Source: an uncultured Agathobacter sp. (lineage in GTDB: Bacteria; Bacillota; Clostridia; Lachnospirales; Lachnospiraceae). Taken from it: a stretch of DNA of 64,000 nucleotides. The stretch covers positions 1-64,000 of the forward strand of contig CAKRNE010000012.1 in the NCBI GenBank assembly GCA_934365945.1, written 5' to 3'. The translations under genes and the position numbers were made by a program. Under the pieces are notes generated by a model, which made no database searches, was not told the origin of the DNA, and saw only the letters and a program-made list of their open reading frames with translations. Of the stretch, positions 1 through 8,508 are shown in pieces. Each line of letters starts with the position of its first letter. Position 1 is the first letter of the stretch.

Positions 1-19
1 AAAATTTGACATAAAAAAA

Positions 20-51
20 GCAGGTTTTATGCGGCCTGCGATAACTTTTTT
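20..51 (+). terminator. weak terminator-like hairpin
   Basis: GCAGG (20-24) can pair with CCTGC (35-39), and a run of seven T follows at 45-51. The stem is only five pairs. It would end a transcript entering from the left edge. Confidence 0.3.
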
Positions 52-61
52 TAATATTTAA

Positions 62-292
62 CTGTCAAACTCCCGGGATGGTTCAAGGTATAGCGGAGCC
101 GATTTTCCGGCGGAGCTTTTGGTCTTTTCAGGTATTAATTCAACACAAATGGATATCTTTCTGGCGGAATATAAGAAGGCAGGTATCGAACCAATCGGAT
201 GTAAGGCTGTCGTGACACCGGATAATGTATTTTGGAGTGCCGATAAGCTGTTTCGGGAGATATTCAGAGAGCACTTGTTTATGAGCAGGTAA
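62..292 (+). pseudogene. DUF3783 domain remnant, 5' end missing
   Basis: An open frame between the stop at 59-61 and the TAA at 290-292 reads as the C-terminal part of a DUF3783 protein. Segments such as GADFPAELLVFSGI, then TQMDIFLAEYKKAGI, then KAVVTPDNVFW and a final REIFREHLFMSR resemble that family. I see no start codon with a ribosome site in the frame, and a hairpin with a T-run lies just upstream. The upstream half of the gene therefore seems lost. The family is of unknown function. A frameshifted gene whose N-terminus lies outside the window is less likely because of the stop codon. Confidence 0.55.
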
Positions 293-392
293 AGAGTTCA
301 TAAGCATGCTCTTATGTAAAAAAATATGATTTAAATAAATGGTACAATAAATGGTACCATTTGAAATTATGGATGACAAAAATAATGTGTTA

Positions 393-677
393 TGTTACAA
401 TCAACTCAAAGCATTATATTTCTGTAAATACGGCACCACAGTACATTTTTATCGGTGCGTATCACTTTGAAGAGGGCAGACCACTTCGCATTTTTCGACA
501 AAGACATGGAAATTTTCAATGCTTTATGTTACCAATTAATAGCAGGAAAATTGAAATGTCATATGTGAAAACATTGCGAGAAAAGCGGGGGTGGGGATTT
601 TGCCGGCTTTTATATAAGCATACAGTATTTTCATTTAATTTCAAATTTTCCTGCTCACACAAGAAGAGGAGGTTAAT
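393..677 (+). repeat. conserved leader of Rpn gene, copy 1
   Basis: This stretch before the first Rpn gene recurs, nearly identical over about 220 bases, at 53482-53802 before the second copy. It includes a frame ending at 549-551 that encodes the same peptide in both copies, containing ADHFAFFDKDMEIFNALCYQ, followed by a stop. One extra base near 445 disrupts the upstream frame relative to copy 2, so I do not call it a gene. It may be a gene remnant or a regulatory leader that travels with the nuclease gene. Confidence 0.6.
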
Positions 678-1622
678 TTGGGTACAAAGGACTCGAAGGC
701 AAAGGAGTATTTGTCGGACAATACGAGGTTTAGTGAAATCTGTAATTATGTATTGTTTGACGGAGAGAAGGTTATCAAACCGGAAGATTTAAAGGAATGT
801 GACACCACAGAGGTGCTATCTGTTTTCGGTATTGATAAGAAGCAGATTGTTAAGCAGAAATGGAGAGATTTGCTAAAGGGGGTGTCTGTAAAATATACAG
901 AATCGGTATACATCGTACTGATGGGGATAGAGGCACAGACAGACATTCATTATGCTATGCCCGTCAAGACCATGATTTATGATGCCATGAATTATGGAGA
1001 TCAGGTCAATGAGGTGAAGAAACATCATCAGAAAAACAAAGATTATAAATCATCAGATGAGTTTTTATCAGGGTTTACACTTGATGATAAGCTGATACCG
1101 GTTGTTACAATTACATTATATCTTGGGACAAAGAATTGGGATGGTCCAAGAAGCCTTGTAGAGATGATGCCACATATAGACAAGAGATTTAGACCATTTA
1201 TCAACGATTACAGGATTAATCTGTTGAATCCACTGGAGATTACAGACTTTTCCAAGTTCGAGACAGGGCTCAGACCATTGTTTGAGTTGTTGAAAAATGC
1301 GTCAGATGAGGAAAAACTGAATGATTTAATTACAAAAGACGAAACCTTTACAAGGGTTGACGTTGAGACAGTAGCAGCTATCAATCTGTTTGTAGGAACT
1401 GACATTAAGTATGATGAAAATGAAGAGGTGGTAAATATGTGTAAGGCATGGGATGATCATAAAAAGCGTGGCATTCAGGAAGGCCGATATCTTGAAATAT
1501 ATTCGTTAGTACAGGATGGCATAATAGAGCCGGAATTAGGGGCAAAGCGACTGAATATGCCGTTTGCAGACTTTGAAAGGGCGATGCAAAAGGCGGGATA
1601 CAAGCTTCCAGAGCTTGCATAA
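678..1622 (+). CDS. Rpn-family recombination-promoting nuclease / PD-(D/E)XK transposase-like protein, copy 1
   Basis: This 314-residue protein belongs to the COG5464/Rpn group, PD-(D/E)XK-fold DNA endonucleases linked to RecA-independent recombination and often annotated as transposase family. The start is a TTG at 678 with a GAGGAGG ribosome site six bases upstream. The core segment VYIVLMGIEAQTDIHY, followed by AMPVKTMIYDAMNY, carries the E-x-Q part of the nuclease motif. The rest is mostly helical, with a C-terminal QDGIIEPELGAKRLN segment typical of the family. A second copy (53803-54759) and a decayed fragment (55482-55571) lie about 53 kb away. No terminal inverted repeats mark it as a transposon. 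Confidence 0.85.
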   Translation: MGTKDSKAKEYLSDNTRFSEICNYVLFDGEKVIKPEDLKECDTTEVLSVFGIDKKQIVKQKWRDLLKGVSVKYTESVYIVLMGIEAQTDIHYAMPVKTMIYDAMNYGDQVNEVKKHHQKNKDYKSSDEFLSGFTLDDKLIPVVTITLYLGTKNWDGPRSLVEMMPHIDKRFRPFINDYRINLLNPLEITDFSKFETGLRPLFELLKNASDEEKLNDLITKDETFTRVDVETVAAINLFVGTDIKYDENEEVVNMCKAWDDHKKRGIQEGRYLEIYSLVQDGIIEPELGAKRLNMPFADFERAMQKAGYKLPELA

Positions 1623-1632
1623 TAAAGTAAAT

Positions 1633-1672
1633 GCACTATAAAAAGGAACCAGCAGGTTCCTTTTTATAGTGC
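1633..1672. terminator. bidirectional terminator between Rpn gene and MATE gene
   Basis: A perfect 18-bp inverted repeat (GCACTATAAAAAGGAACC, four-base loop AGCA) has T-rich tracts on both strands. It sits between two convergent genes and can end both transcripts. Confidence 0.9.
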
Positions 1673-1690
1673 AATTTTATTTTGTTAGCT

Positions 1691-3010
1691 CTAATCAACC
1701 AGTCCCTTATTCTTCCATTTTCCGCTCTTCCAGCGCAGCACCATGCCGACAGCCCTGATGCACTCGTCACTTGCGAGTCCGATGTAAGCACCGACTGCGA
1801 GAAGCCCCAGATGAAGTCCAAAGAAGTATGTTCCACCGACCGCCGCAAGGTACATGAAAACAGCACCCATGACAACCGGGAATACGGCGTCACCGCTTGT
1901 CTTCAGTGCCTGACCATAGACCAGATTGGTAACTCTTCCAAACTCCAGCACAATATCGATGGCGAGAAGCTTTGTGACAAGATTTATCATCTGTACGTCA
2001 TTCGTGAAGATTCGCACAATGTAGTTACCTAAAAGCGCAAATGTGATAGAAAGGCAGGATGCCGTAATCACACCGTAGATAGCAGCCTTGCGAGTGCCCC
2101 TATCACATTCGTCATACTCCTTTGCTCCGATATGCCAGCCGGTCAGGATGGCGTTTGCCTGAGCTAAGGCAGCACCGATACAGTACGAAAAGTTAGCAAT
2201 CTGTGTGGCATAAGAGCGCGCAGTGACGTTCATTCCGTCAGCATCCATCTGGTTCATGAATCGCACTACAAGAGTCATTGCGATATTGTAAAGCGCGGTT
2301 TCACAGGCAGACGGGAAGCCAATCTTTATAATCTGTCCGAGAATTTTTCCGGGAGCTATGCGCTCGGGACTGTCCTTTGCCTTGATGAGCACAGCGCCCA
2401 TTGTGGCAACAATAATCAGATTAACAATACGTGAAATAACCGTTGCTGTGGCAACACCCATAACGCCCCAGTTCATTACAAAGAGAAAAACAGCGTTAAG
2501 TATAAAGTTAATGACATTTCCAATAATTGATGCCCAAAGGGATTGCTTTGTGTAGCCGAAAACTCTCAGGTAGCTTGAAAAAATCGGTATGAGAGCATTT
2601 AAAAAGCAGGCACCTCCAACAATGCGAAGATAAGTATTTGCCGAATCAAAAAGCGCTGGTGCAATGCTGACCATTTTAAGAATATTTCCGGAAAAAACAG
2701 CCAGAAATACAGACATGAGCACACCTATTACAGCGTTAAATATAAGCCCAAGCTGTCTTGCCTGATATGCTATACCCGGTTTTCCGGCACCGATATTCTG
2801 CGTCATGACAGCAACCATACCGCTTGAGATGACACCAAACATGATGATGAAAACGGAGATATATGTATTTGCCGTGCCGACAGCACCAACCGCCTGGTCG
2901 CTCACGGATGACAGCATAAGAGTGTCAACCATGCCTGACAGCATGTAAAAAAGTGTTTCGAAGCATATTGGAATGGAAAGCTGTGTAAGTGTTTTTCTTT
3001 GAACCTGCAT
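1691..3010 (-). CDS. MATE family efflux transporter
   Basis: This 439-residue polytopic membrane protein begins TLTQLSIPICFETLFYMLSG, the usual first helix of MATE exporters (NorM/DinF/MepA type). It has about twelve hydrophobic segments in two similar halves, as expected for the family's Na+ or H+ antiport of cationic drugs and metabolites. A GAGGT ribosome site lies upstream of the ATG at 3010. It is transcribed alone, divergently from the AraC-type regulator at 3372, which could control it. The substrate cannot be read from the sequence. Confidence 0.92.
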   Translation of the reverse strand: MQVQRKTLTQLSIPICFETLFYMLSGMVDTLMLSSVSDQAVGAVGTANTYISVFIIMFGVISSGMVAVMTQNIGAGKPGIAYQARQLGLIFNAVIGVLMSVFLAVFSGNILKMVSIAPALFDSANTYLRIVGGACFLNALIPIFSSYLRVFGYTKQSLWASIIGNVINFILNAVFLFVMNWGVMGVATATVISRIVNLIIVATMGAVLIKAKDSPERIAPGKILGQIIKIGFPSACETALYNIAMTLVVRFMNQMDADGMNVTARSYATQIANFSYCIGAALAQANAILTGWHIGAKEYDECDRGTRKAAIYGVITASCLSITFALLGNYIVRIFTNDVQMINLVTKLLAIDIVLEFGRVTNLVYGQALKTSGDAVFPVVMGAVFMYLAAVGGTYFFGLHLGLLAVGAYIGLASDECIRAVGMVLRWKSGKWKNKGLVD

Positions 3011-3371
3011 GTAGATTACCTCATTTATAATGTATGTATACTTTGTGATATTAACAGAATGAATGCAAACTTCTCGTTATAAGCTTCATTTGGGAGAGGA
3101 AGATATAAAGAAGAGAAGCCTGCATGTATCAATATATTACATTATCACAAATAATTCTTGTATTATTTCAAGAAAAAATTGTACTATTTCTACTTTTTCT
3201 ATTACTAAGTTACTGCTCATACCACAGCGTAGATTCTTTAAATCATAGGGAACAAATAAAAAATTGCACACCTTATGCATGTAATATGTTAAAATAAAAA
3301 TAGTTGATATATCATTATTATAGTAAACAAACCGGATGGGGATTAAAAGAGTCTAAGGAATATGTAGAAAA
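3011..3371. other. intergenic region between divergent MATE and AraC genes
   Basis: This 361-base AT-rich gap must hold both divergent promoters. A TTGCAC at 3264-3269 followed by an AT-rich stretch is a weak candidate for the AraC gene. I see no riboswitch, hairpin with T-run or convincing coding frame; a 61-codon open frame at 3063-3248 has no ribosome site. Confidence 0.4.
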
Positions 3372-4259
3372 ATGTATTTTGAATTAAAAGAAAACCGGCC
3401 ACACGGCACACCGGAAAATCCGTTCAGCCAATACCATATCAGTGATGTAAAACGTGCATTCCAGATTCCGGTACACTGGCACGATGAGCTGGAAATTATA
3501 TATGTAAAGCAGGGCAGGCTGCATGTGACCATATCAGGTGAAAACTATATAGGAAGCCCCAAGGATGCATTTGTGGTATCTCCGGGCAGTCTGCATTTCA
3601 TGGGCTCGCCGACAGGAGATGCAGATTATTACACGTTTCTGTTTCCTCTTGAATATATATCATTTCAGACGGACGATCTCATGGAAAAAACAATCCTAGC
3701 CCCTCTCAAACGAGGCAGACTTATGATTAGTCCCCAGATAAATGATACAGCAGCAGATATATGCGAGCGGCTGATAGAGATAAATGCACAGATATCAGGA
3801 AAAAACGCAGAAAACACAGATGCAGCAAATATAGAGGCGCAATTTGAAACCAAAATAACTATCATTAAATTCATCCAGAAAATGTGGAGAAAAGGTCTGA
3901 TTCTGGAAAATGGTACAAATGGCACCAACACAATAGAAAAAGAAATGATAACGTATATCCGGCAAAACTATACGAGAGAAATTTCACTGAAGGAATTTGG
4001 TGCACAGTTTCATTTGTCAGAAAAATACATATCACGCTACTTTAAAGAGCATTTTCATATTACGCTGTCACAGTATGTCAATCATCTCAGGCTGGAGCAC
4101 GCCAGGCAGCTATTGGAGGAATCAGCAGCTTCCGTTACTGAGGTTGCAATGTGTAGCGGATATCAGAATGTGAGCTATTTTATACGCAGCTTCAAGAAAA
4201 TGTATGGGGTATCACCTCTTAAATACAGAAAAGGAGAAAACAGCATTCTTAACCAGTAA
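3372..4259 (+). CDS. AraC family transcriptional regulator with cupin sensor domain
   Basis: This 295-residue protein has an N-terminal cupin-like ligand domain (about residues 20-110; HWHDELEIIYVKQGRLHVTI and the following beta strands) and a C-terminal AraC/XylS double helix-turn-helix (about 190-290). The second helix-turn-helix ends in the signature VAMCSGYQNVSYFIRSFKKM and YGVSPLKYRK. Such proteins usually respond to sugars or other small molecules. It is divergent from the MATE exporter, which makes that gene a possible target, and it ends in its own terminator. The cognate ligand is unknown. Confidence 0.92.
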   Translation: MYFELKENRPHGTPENPFSQYHISDVKRAFQIPVHWHDELEIIYVKQGRLHVTISGENYIGSPKDAFVVSPGSLHFMGSPTGDADYYTFLFPLEYISFQTDDLMEKTILAPLKRGRLMISPQINDTAADICERLIEINAQISGKNAENTDAANIEAQFETKITIIKFIQKMWRKGLILENGTNGTNTIEKEMITYIRQNYTREISLKEFGAQFHLSEKYISRYFKEHFHITLSQYVNHLRLEHARQLLEESAASVTEVAMCSGYQNVSYFIRSFKKMYGVSPLKYRKGENSILNQ

Positions 4260-4281
4260 GATGGGTTAAGGGTGCTTTTTT
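4242..4281 (+). terminator. terminator of AraC gene
   Basis: AGCATTCTTAACC (4242-4254) pairs with GGTTAAGGGTGCT (4264-4276) through 13 pairs, two of them G-T. Six T follow. The left arm lies inside the end of the coding sequence. Confidence 0.85.
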
Positions 4282-4297
4282 ATGTGAACAATTAAAA

Positions 4298-4316
4298 CTA
4301 CAGATAAACTACAGAT
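4298..4316 (+). promoter_or_regulatory. direct-repeat operator upstream of transporter operon 1
   Basis: CTACAGATAAACTACAGAT is two CTACAGAT octamers spaced 11 bases start to start, a helical-turn spacing typical of OmpR-class response-regulator sites. The identical 19-mer occurs at 9939-9957 upstream of the paralogous operon. It lies about 100 bases before the first gene. Confidence 0.7.
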
Positions 4317-4416
4317 ATAATTTATAGTAGCTACGACTAAAGGGTGTAATATCACAAGTAATAAGTGATGTCTAGTGAACTTGTTAATATTTGGGTGATA
4401 AAGAAAGGAATTAATA

Positions 4417-5475
4417 ATGAAAAAAATTTCAATAGAATACATTCTGCTTTATCTGGAGGTTGTATTTGCAGGAATTCTTATTCTAATTCTGCTGGCGTAT
4501 AACATAAGTGTGAAGCAGGACGATTTCTGGGACAGAGGAATGTATTCAGAGAATGTTGAAGGAGTTCAGTTATCAAACCAGTATCTGGTTACGGTAAAGG
4601 GAGAGCAGGTTGAATTTGATATAAAGAGATTAGACAAGAGTATCAAATATGCAATTTATAAAACATTGTCAGAAGAATATGATGAAATAATACGAGGAAT
4701 ATATCAGACAAAAGAACTGTTTCATATGGGAGACTATATAGAGTCAGGTCGTTTTTTTCAAGAAGAAGATTTTGATAACTCAAATCCTGTTGCTGTAATA
4801 GGCGCTGATATGATGGAGCATACCATTGAACAAAACGGTAAAATATATTTCGGATATGAAAAACAATTGTTTGAAGTGGTAGGTATGTTCAGAAAAACGG
4901 GGAAAGCATTAGATCATACGGCATATCTGAATCTGAATTGTCTGTTAAATAAGGGAGAGGATTTTGGTCTGTATTATATAGATTCGAACTCTAAGGAAGC
5001 GGTAAATCAGGTTGTAGATAATATATTAGCTCAGGCAAATGGCAGATATACAGTAAATCGGGTTGAATATGAAGGAACAACAGAGGAATCAGGGCTTAAT
5101 TTCATGAATAATACCCTGTTGGTATGTGCAGTATGTGCAGTGCTTTTAAATTTAGTTATCACCATCGTATTCTTTGTCGAGCATAAGCGATACCGTGTTG
5201 CTATTCAGAAATTATGTGGAATGACAAAATGGAATATATTTACAACATATGGACGAAAATTATTGTTTTGCTTTTGCGCAGCAGTGTTTACATTAGAAAT
5301 AATATTGAATTTTGGAAGAAATCGTATGGGCTTTTTCTTTACATTGGAAGGTCTTGGCTGGCAGCATCATTTGATGATGTTATGTACTGTGAGCGTTATA
5401 TATGTGATAACAGTTCTTGGAATGCTCAGATTAACCTGCAATATCGATATAAGCGCGTCACTTAAAAACCGATAG
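4417..5475 (+). CDS. FtsX/MacB-like ABC permease A, module 1
   Basis: This 352-residue protein has one N-terminal membrane helix (about 8-28), an extracellular domain of about 200 residues, and three C-terminal helices (about 230-345). That is the four-helix layout of MacB/FtsX-type permeases. The extracellular part holds the MacB-core-like segment ESGRFFQEEDFDNSNPVAVI. A GAAAGGA site precedes the ATG. It starts a four-gene operon with permease B, the ATPase and a small lipoprotein. The paralog is at 10043, with the shared N-terminal pattern EY.L.YL...F.G. Export or membrane-stress signalling of a peptide or lipid is likely by analogy; the substrate is unknown. Confidence 0.8.
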   Translation: MKKISIEYILLYLEVVFAGILILILLAYNISVKQDDFWDRGMYSENVEGVQLSNQYLVTVKGEQVEFDIKRLDKSIKYAIYKTLSEEYDEIIRGIYQTKELFHMGDYIESGRFFQEEDFDNSNPVAVIGADMMEHTIEQNGKIYFGYEKQLFEVVGMFRKTGKALDHTAYLNLNCLLNKGEDFGLYYIDSNSKEAVNQVVDNILAQANGRYTVNRVEYEGTTEESGLNFMNNTLLVCAVCAVLLNLVITIVFFVEHKRYRVAIQKLCGMTKWNIFTTYGRKLLFCFCAAVFTLEIILNFGRNRMGFFFTLEGLGWQHHLMMLCTVSVIYVITVLGMLRLTCNIDISASLKNR

Positions 5476-5486
5476 GAGATAACAGG

Positions 5487-6830
5487 ATGATAAAAATAGT
5501 AATTCGTGAAGTAATAAATTACATTTGTCATAACACAAAAATATTTGTATTATCAGCGCTGGCTCTGATGTTTTCCTGTATTGCAATAAATATAGCGTTG
5601 ACAAATTACATTAAAGCAAATGAACAAAAAACAGCTATGCAGGAGAGCTATGAAAATAAGCATTTTTATAAAATTATGATAAATGGAAGTGAAGAGGTTG
5701 TTAACCAATTTTTTAATGGTGATAATGTAGAGAAAATAAAAAAACTTTTTGAACAACTAAATTCAGATAAAATGTTTGAATATAGATATACTACTGAGAA
5801 CGGAATAGAATTTTACAATGATAAAATAGATTATAACAAGAGTGTGTTTCCGGCATATCCGCAGCAATGTGTTGATGGTTATGAAATGGGGGCTCCGGAG
5901 GTGCAGGATAACTATCTTAGACTTAAAGGATTTTATGTAGACCGTCTGTTTAATACAGAAAAATATGTTGCGTTAGATAGTGGAAAGTGGTTTGAAGATG
6001 ACGATTTTGTGATTGCTGATACACAAAATATGACTCTTCCTGTAATCATGGGAAGTGAATATAGAGATTACTATAAAATCGGAGATAAATTAGAAAACGC
6101 TCATATAGGAACAGGTGAAGATATAACGTTATACGTTATTGGATTTTTAAAGAAAAACAGCTATTTCTATGATAATAACAATGACAAATGTATGCTTAAC
6201 AGATATCTGCTTGTGCCATCAGTAGAGGTTTCAGATACCTTTAAAAAGTATAATGATGATGGAACGGTAAACAGCTTTTATAGCAGTGCGTATGATTCGC
6301 TAAAGGTGATGAATACGAGAATAATCTGTACAGAAGCAAATGCTGCAGATGTAAAGAAAAATGTAGAGAAATATTTTTCATCCGACCAGTTGTATGAGCT
6401 GAGACTGAATGATGAGACAAGTGGAGCAAAAAAGCAGTTAAATGAATTTAAAAGCATTGCAATATCAAGCTTTGTCATCAGCCTGATCGTTATTATATTC
6501 AGTTTAACAGTATATGGCATTCAATTATATTATAAGCTTCTGAGGCAACGGAAAAAATACAGTATTTTGTTATTTGCCGGAATCAGCAAGGGGCAGGTGT
6601 TCTGGATTTCCGTAGCGGATACTTTAGTTGTTTTTATTCTTACGGATATATTGTTTTTAGGCTTCTGGATACTTAACTATCAAAGAGGTTTTGATGGATT
6701 GGGACTATCAGCGGTAACATTTGTAGTTATCCCTGTTTTAGAAATTTTAATGATCCTTCTATTAGGCGGATATAGCACAAGAAAGACATTTAAACTTAAT
6801 CTTAGCAGTTCGCTGAGAGAAAATGAATAG
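5487..6830 (+). CDS. FtsX/MacB-like ABC permease B, module 1
   Basis: This 447-residue protein is the second, longer permease of the module. It has an N-terminal helix (about 18-41), an extracellular domain of roughly 290 residues and three C-terminal helices (about 328-355, 375-397, 405-430). It starts 11 bases after permease A with an AGGAGAT site. Segments YFYDNNNDK and KRKKY/RQRKKYSILLFAGISK-like loops recur in the module 2 paralog at 11103. Two unequal four-helix permeases with one ATPase suggest a heterodimeric MacB-type mechanotransmission transporter. The substrate is unknown. Confidence 0.8.
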   Translation: MIKIVIREVINYICHNTKIFVLSALALMFSCIAINIALTNYIKANEQKTAMQESYENKHFYKIMINGSEEVVNQFFNGDNVEKIKKLFEQLNSDKMFEYRYTTENGIEFYNDKIDYNKSVFPAYPQQCVDGYEMGAPEVQDNYLRLKGFYVDRLFNTEKYVALDSGKWFEDDDFVIADTQNMTLPVIMGSEYRDYYKIGDKLENAHIGTGEDITLYVIGFLKKNSYFYDNNNDKCMLNRYLLVPSVEVSDTFKKYNDDGTVNSFYSSAYDSLKVMNTRIICTEANAADVKKNVEKYFSSDQLYELRLNDETSGAKKQLNEFKSIAISSFVISLIVIIFSLTVYGIQLYYKLLRQRKKYSILLFAGISKGQVFWISVADTLVVFILTDILFLGFWILNYQRGFDGLGLSAVTFVVIPVLEILMILLLGGYSTRKTFKLNLSSSLRENE

Positions 6831-6839
6831 GAGTGGAAA

Positions 6840-7523
6840 ATGAATCTGATAACATTAAAAAATATTTCAAAAACATATGGTAGTAAAGGTACAATAACTG
6901 CGCTTGAGAAATTTAATTGTACGATCAGACAGGGAGAATTCGTGGCAATTATGGGAAAATCCGGTTCCGGAAAATCAACTGTATTAAATATTATATCAGG
7001 AATAGATGCAATGCAGAGTGGTGAATATCAGTTTGATGGACAGGATATGTCTAAAATTCGTGGTGATCAGATGACCGGCTTTAGAAGAGACAACATAGGA
7101 TTTGTACTTCAACATTTTGCTCTGATACCGGATTATACAGTATATGATAATATTGCGCTTTCTCTTAGACTGAAAAGAGAAAATGAAAAGAATATAAGAG
7201 AAAAAGTAACAGCTATTGTGGAAGAGCTGGATATAACGTCAACAATAAATAAATATCCCAACGAATTGTCAGGAGGAGAAGCACAGAGGGTTGCAATAGC
7301 CAGGGCAATAATTCATAAACCTAAGCTGATACTTGCTGATGAACCTACAGGAGCTCTGGATGAAGAGTCAGGTAAGAAGATAATGGGCATATTTAAGCAG
7401 CTTCACAGCAATGGAAATACAATAATAATGGTTACACATGACCGGGAAATTGCAAAAATGTGTGAAAGAATAATTTATATCAAAGATGGAAAAAACTTGG
7501 ACAATTATAAGGAGAAAAATTAA
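6840..7523 (+). CDS. ABC transporter ATP-binding protein, module 1 (LolD/MacB type)
   Basis: This 227-residue cytoplasmic ATPase energises the two permeases upstream. Walker A GKSGSGKST is at residues 39-47, the Q-loop region reads GFVLQHFALIPDYT, the signature LSGGEAQR lies near 143 and Walker B LILADEPTGALDE near 160, followed by a switch histidine in VTHD. This set is typical of the LolD/MacB/BceA subfamily. It starts ten bases after permease B with an AGGAGTG site. The paralog at 12454 shares nearly all motif residues. Confidence 0.93.
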   Translation: MNLITLKNISKTYGSKGTITALEKFNCTIRQGEFVAIMGKSGSGKSTVLNIISGIDAMQSGEYQFDGQDMSKIRGDQMTGFRRDNIGFVLQHFALIPDYTVYDNIALSLRLKRENEKNIREKVTAIVEELDITSTINKYPNELSGGEAQRVAIARAIIHKPKLILADEPTGALDEESGKKIMGIFKQLHSNGNTIIMVTHDREIAKMCERIIYIKDGKNLDNYKEKN

Positions 7524-7524
7524 A

Positions 7525-7752
7525 ATGAGTAAATCAATCAAAAGAGGTTTTATATTAACATGTATTTTAGGAACAGCATTACTTGGATGTACAGCATGCG
7601 GAAATTCCATACAAAAAAATCAGGCTTCGGCCGTGTCTGAAGAAAATCAGAATGTAGAAGATGTAAAAACATATACAGTGGATGATACAGGAACAACCGA
7701 TTTCAGCTTTGATGGTACAGGAGAAGATATAACAATAAATACGGAGGAGTAG
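7525..7752 (+). CDS. small secreted lipoprotein of module 1
   Basis: This 75-residue protein has a signal peptide with lipobox LLGC followed by TACG, so it should be diacylated and held on the outer face of the membrane. The mature part is short and acidic and contains TYTVDDTGTTDFSF. The module 2 homolog at 13130 has the related TVTVDDTSSDTSFS, although the rest is poorly conserved. It begins one base after the ATPase stop, so it is clearly part of the operon. I recognise no named family; a role as accessory sensor or substrate-binding partner of the transporter is inference. Confidence 0.75.
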   Translation: MSKSIKRGFILTCILGTALLGCTACGNSIQKNQASAVSEENQNVEDVKTYTVDDTGTTDFSFDGTGEDITINTEE

Positions 7753-7785
7753 AGAATTTCCTTATTTACATAGTTAAAGTGGTTA

Positions 7786-7814
7786 TTGAGATGAAAGCCG
7801 TAGGATGTTAAAAT
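7786..7814 (+). promoter_or_regulatory. predicted promoter of regulator-kinase pair 1
   Basis: TTGAGA (7786-7791), a 17-base spacer and TAAAAT (7809-7814) lie 38 bases before the response-regulator gene, so the pair can be transcribed apart from the transporter operon. Confidence 0.5.
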
Positions 7815-7851
7815 ACTATTTAGTATATACGATCGGGAAGGATGAGAAGTT

Positions 7852-8508
7852 ATGAACAACAGGATACTTATAGTAGAGGATGACCATCCTCAAAATGATG
7901 TATTAGCTAATTTTTTACGGCATGAGGGATTTGAGGTTGTTTCTGCATATTCGTTAAAAGAGGCAAGAGAAAATTTGAATGAACATACCGATCTTTTGAT
8001 TTTAGATGTAATACTACCTGATGGAAACGGACTGGAATATTTAAAAGAAATCAGAGAGCATTATGGTCTGCCGGTAATCGTATTAACTGCGCTGGATGAT
8101 GAATTCACACAGATATACAGCTTTGATCTCAGCGCGGATGAGTATGTGGATAAACCTGTATCACCAATGGTCATGACAAAGCGCGTTAAAGCACTTATGA
8201 ACAGGATATATGGTGATCAGGATATAGTTAATATTAAAGGGATTGGTTTTGATTTTAAAGCATACCGAGTGTTGGATAGAGAAAAAAATGAAGTCAGCAT
8301 GACCACAAAAGAAATCAATTTAATACACCTGTTATATGCAAACAGAGGCTGCGTTGTTACAAGGAATCAGATATTGGATGCGGTGTGGGGAACAGAATAT
8401 ATAGGTGAGGACAGACTGATTGATACACATATCAAAAATATAAGGAAAAAGCTGGGAAAAGATATTATTGTAACTATAAAAGGTGTGGGGTATCGAATTG
8501 GAGAATAG
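7852..8508 (+). CDS. OmpR-family response regulator, module 1
   Basis: This 218-residue protein has a receiver domain (1-115) with the acidic pair ED-D near 9-11, phosphoacceptor Asp52 in LLILDVILPDG and the Lys of YVDKPVSP. A winged-helix OmpR/PhoB DNA-binding domain (about 128-218) ends VTIKGVGYRIGE. It is the partner of the histidine kinase that overlaps its 3' end and most likely binds the CTACAGAT repeats before both transporter operons. The module 2 paralog (14763-15425) is the same length class and shares the start motif ILIVEDDH.QNDVLANFLR. Confidence 0.92.
   Translation: MNNRILIVEDDHPQNDVLANFLRHEGFEVVSAYSLKEARENLNEHTDLLILDVILPDGNGLEYLKEIREHYGLPVIVLTALDDEFTQIYSFDLSADEYVDKPVSPMVMTKRVKALMNRIYGDQDIVNIKGIGFDFKAYRVLDREKNEVSMTTKEINLIHLLYANRGCVVTRNQILDAVWGTEYIGEDRLIDTHIKNIRKKLGKDIIVTIKGVGYRIGE

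Noticed and set aside
361..792. 143-codon open frame before the first Rpn gene
   Set aside because: No convincing ribosome site, overlaps the Rpn gene, and the frame is broken relative to the second copy of the same leader.
1682..2032. 116-codon frame opposite the MATE gene
   Set aside because: Lies wholly antisense to a well-supported transporter and has no family features.
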